A stretch of DNA of 64,000 nt, from assembly GCF_014656055.1 (NCBI RefSeq), contig NZ_BNBR01000002.1, positions 1,119,164 through 1,183,163 of the forward strand, in the 5' to 3' direction. The translations under genes and the position numbers were made by a program. The notes under the pieces were generated by a model. That model was given only the letters and a program-made list of their open reading frames with translations. It ran no database searches and was not told the origin of the DNA. Below, in pieces: positions 1 to 6,044 of this stretch. This DNA is from Streptomyces griseosporeus (GTDB taxonomy: Bacteria; Actinomycetota; Actinomycetes; Streptomycetales; Streptomycetaceae). The first letter of the stretch is position 1. The number at the start of each line of letters is the position of its first letter.

Positions 1-1493
1 GCGTCGGGCCGCTGGGTGGCGTAGATGCCGACGATGCCCAGGGCGGGGCCGCGCTTGGTGATGTCCGTGCAGATGGACTCGATCTCGGCGCCGTGCTTGT
101 CGTGCTCGAAGAGCACCTGGCACTCGTCGATGCCGATGACGATGGGGTGCAGTCCGAGGCTCTTGTCGCTGGCCAGAGCCGGGGTCACCTTCGACTCGGG
201 GCAGCGCGAGCGCGGCAGGGACTTGATGACCTTCGCCCGGCGCCGCAGCTCCTCCTTGACCTCCCGCAGCGCGTGCAGGATGTACTCGACGTCTTCGTCT
301 TCCTCGCCGGCCCGGTAGCGGTGCGCGACCGGTTCGAGCGCGCCGAGGTCGCCGGTGCCCTTCAGGTCGAACGCGAGGATCCAGGCCCGCGGGTCGAGGG
401 CGGCGATGAGCAGCAGCAGGCGCAGCAGGAACGTCTTGCCCATGCGGGGGATGGAGCCGATGACGATGGCGGCGAACATCAGGGTGACCTCGACCCAGCG
501 CATGCGCTGGTCGTTGCCGAACACGACCGGCTTGAACAGGTCGACGCGGCCGTCCTTCAGCAGCGGCCAGGCGGGCTTGGTGGTCTCGTTCATCGGCTTG
601 TCGCCGACCCACAGCACCAGGCGCCCCTCGTGCTCGTCGGGGTCGCCGGACGGCCACACGCAGCCGACCTTGCGGCGCAGGCCGGAGGCCAGCTGTTCCC
701 GCTTCTCCATGATGTCGTCGGGGGTGACGCCGTAGGGCAGGTCGAGGTCGGCGCGGTAGCCGGGGCCGTCGCGGACGATTTCCGAGGTGAAGCGCATGCC
801 GTCCATGCCGCCGCCCTTCTTGATGGCGGCGGAGATGCGCGGGTTGCCGATGGCGTCCAGGCCGCGCAGCACGATCGTGCCGGTGAGCTTCTGCAGCTCG
901 GTGCGCATGACGGCGGGGCCGATGACGGGGGCGTCGGGCTGCTGGCCGAAGTAGCCGAGGGTGAGCACGCCGCCGGCCGCGAACGCCCACAGGTAGGCGG
1001 GGGCCATGACGTACAGCCAGAGGGCGAAGCCGATGCCGAAGACGCAGGCGACGACGGTGATCAGGCCACGCAGGCGGACCCGGTTGCCGCGCAGGCGGGC
1101 CAGGTGCAGGTACTCGTCGACGTCCTCGGTGCGCACGGCGTGGTCGCGCAGCGGTGCCGCTTCGCGGTCCCAGATCCAGCGGTTCGTCGAGGCGATGAAG
1201 CGGCAGGCGCCGCGCGGGGACATGGCGGCCAGCTGCAGCGCGTACCAGGGGGCACGCACCCCGTGGTAGGCGGCGGCGTACCCGAGGCGCCCCGCGGTGT
1301 GCTTGGCGGCCGTACCGAACTCGTCTCGGTCGCGCAGCCAGGGGGGCAGGATCGGCTTCCGCTTCTCGTCGACGACGCCGGGGGCGGGAAGCTTCGGGTT
1401 GTCGACGGGTACGGGCGCACTCGGCTCGTCGGGTACGGCGGGTGCAGGCGTACCCGCGGCCTCGGTGGTGGGCGGTACGACGGTGTCCGTCAT
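1..1493 (-). CDS. TraB/TraSA-like FtsK-SpoIIIE conjugal DNA translocase (C-terminus outside window)
   Basis: The frame starts at ATG 1493 and stays open to the window edge, giving 497 residues without a stop. A proline-rich N-terminus is followed by two hydrophobic segments around residues 145-185 (near LITVVACVFGIGFALWLYV). A Walker A-like loop GSIPRMGKTF lies at about residue 340 and a Walker B IVIGIDECQVLF at about 450, followed by TKRGPALGIVGIYATQRPDA, typical of FtsK/SpoIIIE motors. In this family a hexameric membrane-anchored ATPase pumps double-stranded plasmid or AICE DNA into the recipient. The C-terminal DNA-recognition domain is not in the window. It is the last visible gene of the leftward transfer operon. 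Family assignment is secure; the specific name (TraB, TraSA) is by analogy. Confidence 0.9.
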   Translation of the reverse strand, partial: MTDTVVPPTTEAAGTPAPAVPDEPSAPVPVDNPKLPAPGVVDEKRKPILPPWLRDRDEFGTAAKHTAGRLGYAAAYHGVRAPWYALQLAAMSPRGACRFIASTNRWIWDREAAPLRDHAVRTEDVDEYLHLARLRGNRVRLRGLITVVACVFGIGFALWLYVMAPAYLWAFAAGGVLTLGYFGQQPDAPVIGPAVMRTELQKLTGTIVLRGLDAIGNPRISAAIKKGGGMDGMRFTSEIVRDGPGYRADLDLPYGVTPDDIMEKREQLASGLRRKVGCVWPSGDPDEHEGRLVLWVGDKPMNETTKPAWPLLKDGRVDLFKPVVFGNDQRMRWVEVTLMFAAIVIGSIPRMGKTFLLRLLLLIAALDPRAWILAFDLKGTGDLGALEPVAHRYRAGEEDEDVEYILHALREVKEELRRRAKVIKSLPRSRCPESKVTPALASDKSLGLHPIVIGIDECQVLFEHDKHGAEIESICTDITKRGPALGIVGIYATQRPD

Positions 1494-1590
1494 GATAGGA
1501 ACTCCGGGTTTTCGTTACGCATTTCGTTACGGGACCGGGCACGGGGCGGCCGGCGGTTCCTAGGCCGGGTACGGCCGCCCCGTGGCGTTG

Positions 1591-1749
1591 CTACTTGCCG
1601 TGCTTGCGGCGCAGGGCCTGCTGCTCGATCTGCTCGACGCGCCGCTGCAGCTTGGGCAGGTCGGCTCGCGGCAGTGCCATACGGGCCGTCAGGCCGGCGA
1701 TCGCGGCTTTCTCCCCGGCGGTGAAGTCGGAGAAGGTCAGCTTGTCCAT
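1591..1749 (-). CDS. Small conserved element protein, 52 aa (DUF6257-like)
   Basis: ATG 1749 is preceded by a GAGGGGA ribosome-binding site 5-6 bases upstream, which fixes the start inside a longer open frame. The product begins MDKLTFSDFTAGEKAAIAGL and ends in a basic, glutamine-rich helix (QRRVEQIEQQALRRKHGK). It resembles small Streptomyces proteins annotated as DUF6257 and commonly found on integrative elements; this is from memory. It has no enzyme motif, signal peptide or membrane segment. It lies 97 bases upstream of the translocase gene in the same direction. Function is unknown; a role in transfer or plasmid maintenance is only inferred from position. Confidence 0.65.
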   Translation of the reverse strand: MDKLTFSDFTAGEKAAIAGLTARMALPRADLPKLQRRVEQIEQQALRRKHGK

Positions 1750-1781
1750 GGGGTCTCCCCTCGGTGAGCGGTGCGGGCGGG

Positions 1782-1973
1782 TCAGTCCTTCTCGATGCCG
1801 GTGGACCACCAGCAGATGGTGGGGTTGCGGCGCTCGACCTCCTTGCGGATCTGCTCCCGCTCCTTGTCGCCGCGGGCCTCGACCTCCTTCATCCGGTCGT
1901 CGATCTCCTTCATGCGGCGGTCGTAGGCGGCCTTGTTGGCGGCCTCGAACTTCTGGACACGGCGCTTGAACAT
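1782..1973 (-). CDS. Small highly charged hypothetical protein, 63 aa
   Basis: The likely start is ATG 1973 (MFKRRVQKFEAANKAAYDRR). The open frame continues 45 bases upstream, but that stretch encodes a hairpin-proximal sequence and is unlikely to be translated. The product is a single predicted charged helix (KEIDDRMKEVEARGDKEREQIRKEVE) ending in NPTICWWSTGIEKD, with coiled-coil character. It sits between a rho-independent-type hairpin at 2023-2045 and the 52-aa gene, so it may be expressed less than the upstream Spd genes. I do not recognise a family. The gene is supported by frame, codon use and its position in a tight operon. Confidence 0.55.
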   Translation of the reverse strand: MFKRRVQKFEAANKAAYDRRMKEIDDRMKEVEARGDKEREQIRKEVERRNPTICWWSTGIEKD

Positions 1974-2022
1974 GGGCTTCGTCCTCTCGGGTTGAAGGGC
2001 CGGGCTGTCCGGCCCCACCGCA

Positions 2023-2045
2023 CCCCCGCGGACCGGCCGCGGGGG
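2023..2045 (-). terminator. GC-rich hairpin inside the transfer operon
   Basis: A perfect 9-bp stem CCCCCGCGG / CCGCGGGGG surrounds a 5-base loop in the 84-base gap after the SpdB-like gene. There is no U-tract, as is usual in Streptomyces. It may be an attenuator that lowers expression of the downstream small genes and the translocase, or an mRNA-stabilising structure. Confidence 0.5.
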
Positions 2046-2057
2046 ACGGAAGGGCTG

Positions 2058-2369
2058 TCAGCGGCCCTTCTGGTACTCGCGCCACATCGAGCGCAGGACG
2101 AGCAGGCAGGCGGTCACGGACACGGCGCCGATGGCGATGGCGATGGACGCGAGGGCGAACGCGAGGGCGAGCACGGCGGCCGTACCGCCCATGACGAGCC
2201 ACTTCTTCGCGTCGAACTCCTTCGCCGGCTGGTGCTGGTGCTGGCAGACCGGATGCTGCTGCGCGGCCTGCTGGGCGGCGAGGACGGCAGCCACGATCTG
2301 GGCAACGTCCGCGGTGTTCGCGGCGGCCTCGCGGGCGGCGGCCTCCGCCTTCTGCAGGGCGTCGCTCAT
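2058..2369 (-). CDS. SpdB-like small membrane (spread) protein, 103 aa
   Basis: ATG 2369 has a strong GGGGAGG site 8 bases upstream; the longer open frame above it is not needed. The protein has an alanine-rich amphipathic N-terminus (residues 1-35), a histidine/glutamine stretch HPVCQHQHQPAKEF, then two closely spaced hydrophobic segments (about residues 57-93) and a short basic tail WREYQKGR. Small membrane proteins of this kind are the Spd (spread) proteins of Streptomyces conjugative elements, thought to help intramycelial plasmid dispersal. The start overlaps the stop of the upstream 57-aa gene in ATGA. Function is assigned by context and topology, not by a diagnostic motif. Confidence 0.6.
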   Translation of the reverse strand: MSDALQKAEAAAREAAANTADVAQIVAAVLAAQQAAQQHPVCQHQHQPAKEFDAKKWLVMGGTAAVLALAFALASIAIAIGAVSVTACLLVLRSMWREYQKGR

Positions 2370-2539
2370 CGCGCCCACCTCCCCACCAGGGGCAGGTGCG
2401 GGCGGGCTGCGGCACCGAGGCTGAACGCGATGAGCAGGGGCTTCGACGCGAGTGCGGCGACGGCGGCCGTGGTCAGGTCGAAGGTCTGCGGGACGGCGAG
2501 CAGCAGCCCGAGCAGGGCGCCGAGGAGAAGCCACTTCAT
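2366..2539 (-). CDS. Small hydrophobic protein, 57 aa
   Basis: Translation from ATG 2539 gives MKWLLLGALLGLLLAVPQTF and then TTAAVAALASKPLLIAFSLG, i.e. two hydrophobic segments and a short basic tail, ending in TGA at 2366-2368. Both ends overlap neighbours by 4 bases (ATGA at 2536-2539 and at 2366-2369), so it is translationally coupled on both sides. That is the strongest evidence that this short frame is real. The N-terminus could be a signal anchor. It is probably a Spd-type membrane protein of the element; no family is recognised. Confidence 0.6.
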   Translation of the reverse strand: MKWLLLGALLGLLLAVPQTFDLTTAAVAALASKPLLIAFSLGAAARPHLPLVGRWAR

Positions 2540-3816
2540 GACCGCTCACTCCCCACGACCTCGCGGCGCAGGTCGGTCGCTTCTCGACGCGACAGGCCAA
2601 GTTCTTCCTGCAGCGTCTTGATGGTCACCGGCCGGTTCGTCGACCTGACCGCCTCCCGGTTGAGCCTCCGTGCCTCGCGGCGCAGTTCGGAGGGAGTGCG
2701 CACGATCGTCTCGGTGACCACCTGGCGGGGCTGCTCGGCGGGGACGGCAGTGGTCACCTTGGTGGTCAGATCGTGGCGCCAGGACGGGAGCCAGAACGTT
2801 CCCGACTCCAGCGCGGGCACCTGCGGCATGACCGGCTTCGTGACCGTCCAGCGCGGCGCAGACTCGTCCCGCGGGAACTTCGGTGCGTCCTTCCAGGCGT
2901 GCAGCATGCTCGGCTGTGTGAGATCGAGGCTGACCTGCAGGGGCGCCTGCTGGTCATCGTCGACCTGCTCGACGGTCACCTCGACCGCCTTGGGGGCGGC
3001 TTGCCAGGGCGAGGGCAGATCGATCGTGGCCAGGGAGGCGGCGTGCCGGCGGGCGGCGAGCAGGTCGAGGAGCTTCTGCCGCTGCTCGCCGGAGGCGCCG
3101 GCCTGCGCCTTGCCCACCGCGACGGACAGGCGCCGGGCGATCCGGGCACGGCCGCGGGCGTCGGGGGCCATGTCGGCGAGCTTGGCGGCCAGGCCCACGG
3201 CCCTGACGGTCCACCGGTCGCGGGTGATCTGCTCGGCGGTGCGGTCGCGGGTGGCCAGGCCGAGGTAGGACAGCAGCCGCTCGCGCAGTTCGCGGGCGAG
3301 CAGGGCAGGCAGGCTGCTGGAGTCGGCGCCGGGCTTGGCGTGCCGCAGCTCGATGCCCATCGCGAGATGCCACAGCAGCGCGGCCAGGACCGGGCCGACG
3401 ACGCCGCGCACCGTGCCGCCCACGAGGCCGGACTCGGAGTAGGCGGGGATGACCTGCACGCCGGTGATGACCCACACCAGCATTCCGGGGGCGCCCGGCG
3501 CACCCTGGCTGCGCAGGTTCTGCCGGGCCATCAGGGCGCAGGCGAAGAGGGCCAGCTCGGCGGCAGCGAACATCGCAGCTCGCTCGCTCGTCGAGGTCAT
3601 GCCGAGGTAGTCGGCAGCGAACCGCCAACTCGTGTCGGCGCTGTACGCGGTGCAGGCCATCGCGGCAAGGGAGGCGACCAGCACGGCCGCCGGGGCGCGT
3701 CCGGCAAGGGCCTTACGGCCGGCGCGGGCCAGGAGCACGGCGGCGGCCAGCAGCAGGAGGACCGCAGCCAGGGACGGCAGCGGGTGGGCCTGAGCCCAGG
3801 TGAGTACGGGGTTCAC
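2536..3816 (-). CDS. SpdB2/DUF2637-like transfer-associated membrane protein with C-terminal HTH-like tail
   Basis: The start is GTG 3816, with GGAGGTGGGG 5-6 bases upstream and a 4-base overlap with the preceding gene; the ATG far upstream belongs to another gene's region. The 426-aa protein has four hydrophobic segments in its first 180 residues (starting PLPSLAAVLLLLAAAVLLARAG in pieces), including ERAAMFAAAELALFACALMA and LVWVITGVQVIPAYSE. A long charged region follows, then a C-terminal stretch TIKTLQEELGLSRREATDLRR that reads like a helix-turn-helix. Membrane proteins with this architecture (SpdB2, DUF2637-type) accompany the TraB translocase in AICEs and are implicated in plasmid spreading. 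The family label is inferred from architecture and context. Confidence 0.65.
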   Translation of the reverse strand: MNPVLTWAQAHPLPSLAAVLLLLAAAVLLARAGRKALAGRAPAAVLVASLAAMACTAYSADTSWRFAADYLGMTSTSERAAMFAAAELALFACALMARQNLRSQGAPGAPGMLVWVITGVQVIPAYSESGLVGGTVRGVVGPVLAALLWHLAMGIELRHAKPGADSSSLPALLARELRERLLSYLGLATRDRTAEQITRDRWTVRAVGLAAKLADMAPDARGRARIARRLSVAVGKAQAGASGEQRQKLLDLLAARRHAASLATIDLPSPWQAAPKAVEVTVEQVDDDQQAPLQVSLDLTQPSMLHAWKDAPKFPRDESAPRWTVTKPVMPQVPALESGTFWLPSWRHDLTTKVTTAVPAEQPRQVVTETIVRTPSELRREARRLNREAVRSTNRPVTIKTLQEELGLSRREATDLRREVVGSERS

Positions 3817-4046
3817 TTCCCCACCTCCGGGCGGGGCAGGGCGCGGCACTTCTCCGCGTGGGCTTGGGCGCGCTCGTGCGCCATGTTGTGCGGCCAGGGG
3901 CCGCTGTCGACCGGGCAGCCGGTGCACTCGAAGCGCGAGAGCAAGCCGTTGGCCCGGACGTCGACGGTGGCGCCGACGAGGGTGAGGTAGCGGGCGACAA
4001 CGCCCTCCGGCCACGCGGAGGACTGGACGGTCTGGTCAGCGTTCAC
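3813..4046 (-). CDS. Small putative zinc-binding element protein, 77 aa
   Basis: GTG 4046 follows GGAGGAAATCC and gives VNADQTVQSSAWPEGVVARY. The C-terminal half contains CTGC, then PHNMAHERAQAHAEKC, a Cys-Cys-His/Cys arrangement that could hold one zinc. The stop overlaps the GTG of the SpdB2-like gene by 4 bases, and the 5' end overlaps the upstream gene by 11 bases. Small zinc-finger-like proteins of this type recur in AICE transfer operons, but I cannot name the family. The gene is supported by its ribosome-binding site and coupling. Confidence 0.6.
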   Translation of the reverse strand: MNADQTVQSSAWPEGVVARYLTLVGATVDVRANGLLSRFECTGCPVDSGPWPHNMAHERAQAHAEKCRALPRPEVGK

Positions 4047-4233
4047 GGATTTCCTCCGGAGCGGCGGCGCGCACGGCACGGTGCGCGGCGAGGCAGACGC
4101 CTTCGCGGTCGCGGCGCTCGTTCGCGGCGAGCAGCGCGGCCATCAAGGCGGGGACAGGGGGAAGGGGTCGGGTGGACCGGGCCGCCGCGTGGATGGCGGC
4201 GCGCTCGGTCGGGCGGCGTACGAGGTCGCTCAC
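4036..4233 (-). CDS. Small alanine/arginine-rich hypothetical protein, 65 aa
   Basis: Starts at GTG 4233, which overlaps the TGA of the preceding gene (GTGA). The product VSDLVRRPTERAAIHAAARS continues as an alanine- and arginine-rich helical protein with one cysteine and no recognisable motif, ending PEEIRER. The ribosome-binding site (GGGCGAGCA) is modest, so translation probably depends on coupling. Its overlap with both neighbours and its position inside the operon are the main evidence. Function unknown. Confidence 0.5.
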   Translation of the reverse strand: MSDLVRRPTERAAIHAAARSTRPLPPVPALMAALLAANERRDREGVCLAAHRAVRAAAPEEIRER

Positions 4234-4577
4234 TGCTCGCCCCCGGGGATCTGGTCGGCGAGGCGGCGCAGGTAGTCGGCGTGCGCCTGCTGCGCGTCGG
4301 CCAGCTCGCGCAGGCCGGCGGCGTCGAGGGTGCCGGTGTAGCGGCCCTGCTCGATGTACACGCCGACCTGCGGCGAGGAGCTGTACGGGGCTTGGGCGAG
4401 CATCACGGTCCACAGCGGTTCACCGCGGAAGGTGAGGTGCTGCTCGGGGCCGTAGTGGGTGATGTCGGGCCGGAACTGCGCGTGCTCGTGGGGGTCGACG
4501 CACCAGTCCGGCTCTTCGATCTCCATGCTCTTGACGACGAGGACGGGCACGGTGGCCGCGCGGGGTTCGGTGCTCAC
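4230..4577 (-). CDS. DUF6907-like element protein, 115 aa
   Basis: The chosen start is GTG 4577, preceded by GGGAGGGCCA and overlapping the upstream stop; an in-frame ATG at 4592 is possible. The protein has a short motif PDWCVDPHEHAQF early on, a central beta-rich part with FRGEPLWTVMLAQ, PQVGVYIEQ, and a C-terminal helix LDAAGLRELADAQQAHADYL. This W-C...H plus beta plus helix pattern matches small Streptomyces element proteins annotated DUF6907, by memory. The biochemical role is unknown. It is coupled on both sides to other small genes of the transfer operon. Confidence 0.6.
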   Translation of the reverse strand: MSTEPRAATVPVLVVKSMEIEEPDWCVDPHEHAQFRPDITHYGPEQHLTFRGEPLWTVMLAQAPYSSSPQVGVYIEQGRYTGTLDAAGLRELADAQQAHADYLRRLADQIPGGEQ

Positions 4578-5050
4578 TGGCCCTCCCGCCATGGGAAGGG
4601 ACGGAGGTGGTGGGCGGCCCGGAAGACACGCACGGAGATCCCGGCGGGGGCGTCCGGCTTCGGCACCGGACGGCCCCCGGTGAGGGAGGCGAGCAGGCGG
4701 GGGGCGTGGTGCGCGCAGCCGTCCGCGCCCGCGTTCTCGTTGTCCAGCACCGTGACGACGACCGGGCCGACGCACGGCGTGGGGTCCTCGGGGTGGGCGG
4801 CGGGGCAACGGCTGGCCGGCGTGAGGTTGCCGGTCGGGTCGGCGCCGAGGGCGCGCAGCAGGATGCGCAGGGTCTCGGTGAGCGCGCCGTGCGCCCGGTT
4901 GAGGGCGAACAGGTCGCGGTGGTCCGTAGCGTGGTGCTCGGCGAGGAGCGTCTGGGCGACGCGGACGGCGGTCGCGACGTTGGCGGGGAGGGCCGGGGGC
5001 AGGGCGCCCACCGTGGTGGTGGGCGCCTGCGTGGCCTTGCGGCCGATCAT
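4574..5050 (-). CDS. Hypothetical element protein with Cys/His cluster, 158 aa
   Basis: ATG 5050 overlaps the stop of the first gene of the operon (ATGA). Residues 25-70 form a predicted helical segment (VATAVRVAQTLLAEHHATDH, then LNRAHGALTETLRIL). After it come RCPAAHPEDPTPC and GADGCAHHAPRLLASL, giving three cysteines and several histidines that could bind a metal, and the C-terminus has FRAAHHLRPFPWREGQ. No known family is recognised. Codon use and tight coupling support a real gene. Its position second in the operon suggests a regulatory or transfer-accessory function, which is inference. Confidence 0.6.
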   Translation of the reverse strand: MIGRKATQAPTTTVGALPPALPANVATAVRVAQTLLAEHHATDHRDLFALNRAHGALTETLRILLRALGADPTGNLTPASRCPAAHPEDPTPCVGPVVVTVLDNENAGADGCAHHAPRLLASLTGGRPVPKPDAPAGISVRVFRAAHHLRPFPWREGQ

Positions 5051-5442
5051 CGGGCGGTGCCGGCGAACGCGGTGATCAGGGCGACGGCGGCCACGTACTC
5101 GGCCTTGCGCGGCCGGTAGGCGGCGACGAGCCGGGCGACCTGGTCGAGGGTCCAGCGGGTGACGGAGTGGGTGCGGTGGGCGCGGCCGCCGGCGACGGTG
5201 CGGCGGGTGCGGGCGGTGGCGGCCGGGGCGACGCCGAGGCGCTTGGCGACCGAGCGCAGTCCGTTGACGACGCCGGTCGCGGTGTCCTTCGCGACGCCCG
5301 CGGCGATCGCCACGGTGGCGAGGGAGCGGGGGCGGCGCCGGCAGGAGGCGGCGAGGCGGGTGGCGGCGGCGCGGCGGCGGAGCTCGGCGCGGAGGGTACG
5401 GCGGTTGGCGCGGTGCTCGCGGCGGGTGGAAGGATGCGTCAC
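5047..5442 (-). CDS. Basic hypothetical protein, first gene of the transfer operon, 131 aa
   Basis: GTG 5442 has AGGAGA 7 bases upstream. The product is very basic (VTHPSTRREHRANRRTLRAE...) with a middle segment RSLATVAIAAGVAKDTATGV that could be a helix-turn-helix, and a hydrophobic end VAAVALITAFAGTAR. High arginine content suggests nucleic-acid binding. It is transcribed away from the ribbon-helix-helix gene at 5641; the shared 198-bp region holds the promoters and operators. The family is not recognised. An alternative upstream start (5799) would run through the operators and is unlikely. Confidence 0.55.
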   Translation of the reverse strand: MTHPSTRREHRANRRTLRAELRRRAAATRLAASCRRRPRSLATVAIAAGVAKDTATGVVNGLRSVAKRLGVAPAATARTRRTVAGGRAHRTHSVTRWTLDQVARLVAAYRPRKAEYVAAVALITAFAGTAR

Positions 5443-5558
5443 AGCGGATCTCCTGATCGGTGCAGGTCTTGACGGGCTTGTGGTCAGGCGAGCCGTGAGG
5501 CCCCGGCCGGTGGTTGCGTCACCGGTTCGGGGCCGTCCCGTTTCCGGGAGGCTTAACC

Positions 5559-5626
5559 TTGTATCTACACAGTATCCGGAACCTTGTAGATACACAACCC
5601 CCCATGCGAGGATCTGTGTATCTACG
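5559..5626. promoter_or_regulatory. Divergent promoters with three GTATCTACA operator boxes
   Basis: Three copies of a 9-mer lie in the intergenic region: GTATCTACA at 5561-5569, its complement TGTAGATAC at 5585-5593, and GTATCTACG at 5618-5626. Leftward promoter: TTGTGT (5592-5597) and TACTGT (5569-5574), 17-bp spacer. Rightward promoter: TTGTAG (5584-5589) and GAGGAT (5608-5613), 18-bp spacer. The boxes overlap both promoters, so a single repressor, most simply the gene at 5641, could shut off the transfer operon and itself. Confidence 0.65.
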
Positions 5627-5640
5627 AGAGAGGGAGAGCG

Positions 5641-5907
5641 GTGGCAGAGCAGCCAGCGGAGAAGAAGCGGCACACGACCCCTCGGCCGATCCGCGTACCG
5701 GATCCGCTGTGGCAGGCCTACGGGCGGGTGTGCGAGCGGTTGGGCACCGACCGCACGGCCGACGTCCTCGACCACATGAAGGCTCGGATCCGGGAACACG
5801 GCACCGACGAGGACCGGGCGGACCTGGCGAAGGCCGAGGAGGAAGTCGCGGAGCGGCGCGCCCGGAAGGGCGGCCGGCCGAAGGCGGAGCCCGTCGCCGA
5901 CAGCTGA
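5641..5907 (+). CDS. Ribbon-helix-helix transcriptional regulator (KorA-like role)
   Basis: GTG 5641 follows GAGGGAGAGC. The 88-aa product has a basic N-terminus, then IRVPDPLWQAYGRVCERLGT and DRTADVLDHMKARIREHG (about residues 19-56), the strand-helix-helix pattern of CopG/Arc-type regulators. A charged tail rich in E/R/K follows. It is divergent from the transfer operon and faces three near-identical operator boxes, so it probably represses transfer genes and itself, the role played by KorSA-type repressors in other AICEs (those are usually GntR-type, so homology is not claimed). It is the last element gene before purB. Confidence 0.7.
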   Translation: MAEQPAEKKRHTTPRPIRVPDPLWQAYGRVCERLGTDRTADVLDHMKARIREHGTDEDRADLAKAEEEVAERRARKGGRPKAEPVADS

Positions 5908-6044
5908 GGGGCGGGCGGGCGCTGTCTCACACTCGTCTCACAGACCGGTGCGCCCAGACCGGCCGACTCGCCCACTGACCTGTAGTTTCCTACGGGTCCT
6001 GGACGTGACGGACCCTGTATGGACGGACTGTAAACTCTGGTCAC
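5908..6044. other. Element/chromosome junction region and purB promoter
   Basis: No gene is seen. It contains direct repeats GTCTCACA (5924-5931 and 5935-5942) and CAGACCGG (5941-5948 and 5955-5962), and a dyad GGGTCC / GGACCC at 5994-6015. TAAACT at 6031-6036 lies 8 bases before the purB GTG and is a plausible -10 box. No tRNA 3' end is recognisable here, although most AICEs integrate into tRNA genes. The right attachment site must lie in this stretch or at the end of the repressor gene, but cannot be pinned down without the left end. Confidence 0.4.

Larger units (their letters stand above)
1..5907. mobile_element. Integrated conjugative element (AICE type), transfer/regulation arm, partial
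   Basis: A block of eleven minus-strand genes and one divergent plus-strand gene. It starts with an FtsK/SpoIIIE-like DNA translocase, continues with SpdB-like small membrane proteins and short unknowns joined mostly by 4-base stop/start overlaps, and ends at a ribbon-helix-helix repressor. This layout is characteristic of actinomycete integrative and conjugative elements related to pSAM2, in which one translocase moves double-stranded DNA between mycelia and Spd proteins spread it. No replication initiator, excisionase or integrase is seen, so they should lie left of position 1. The right boundary must fall between the repressor gene and purB at 6045. Element type is inference; gene order and families are visible. 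Confidence 0.8.

Noticed and set aside
93..1724. 543-codon plus-strand frame at the left end
   Set aside because: Antisense of the FtsK-like translocase, which carries Walker motifs.
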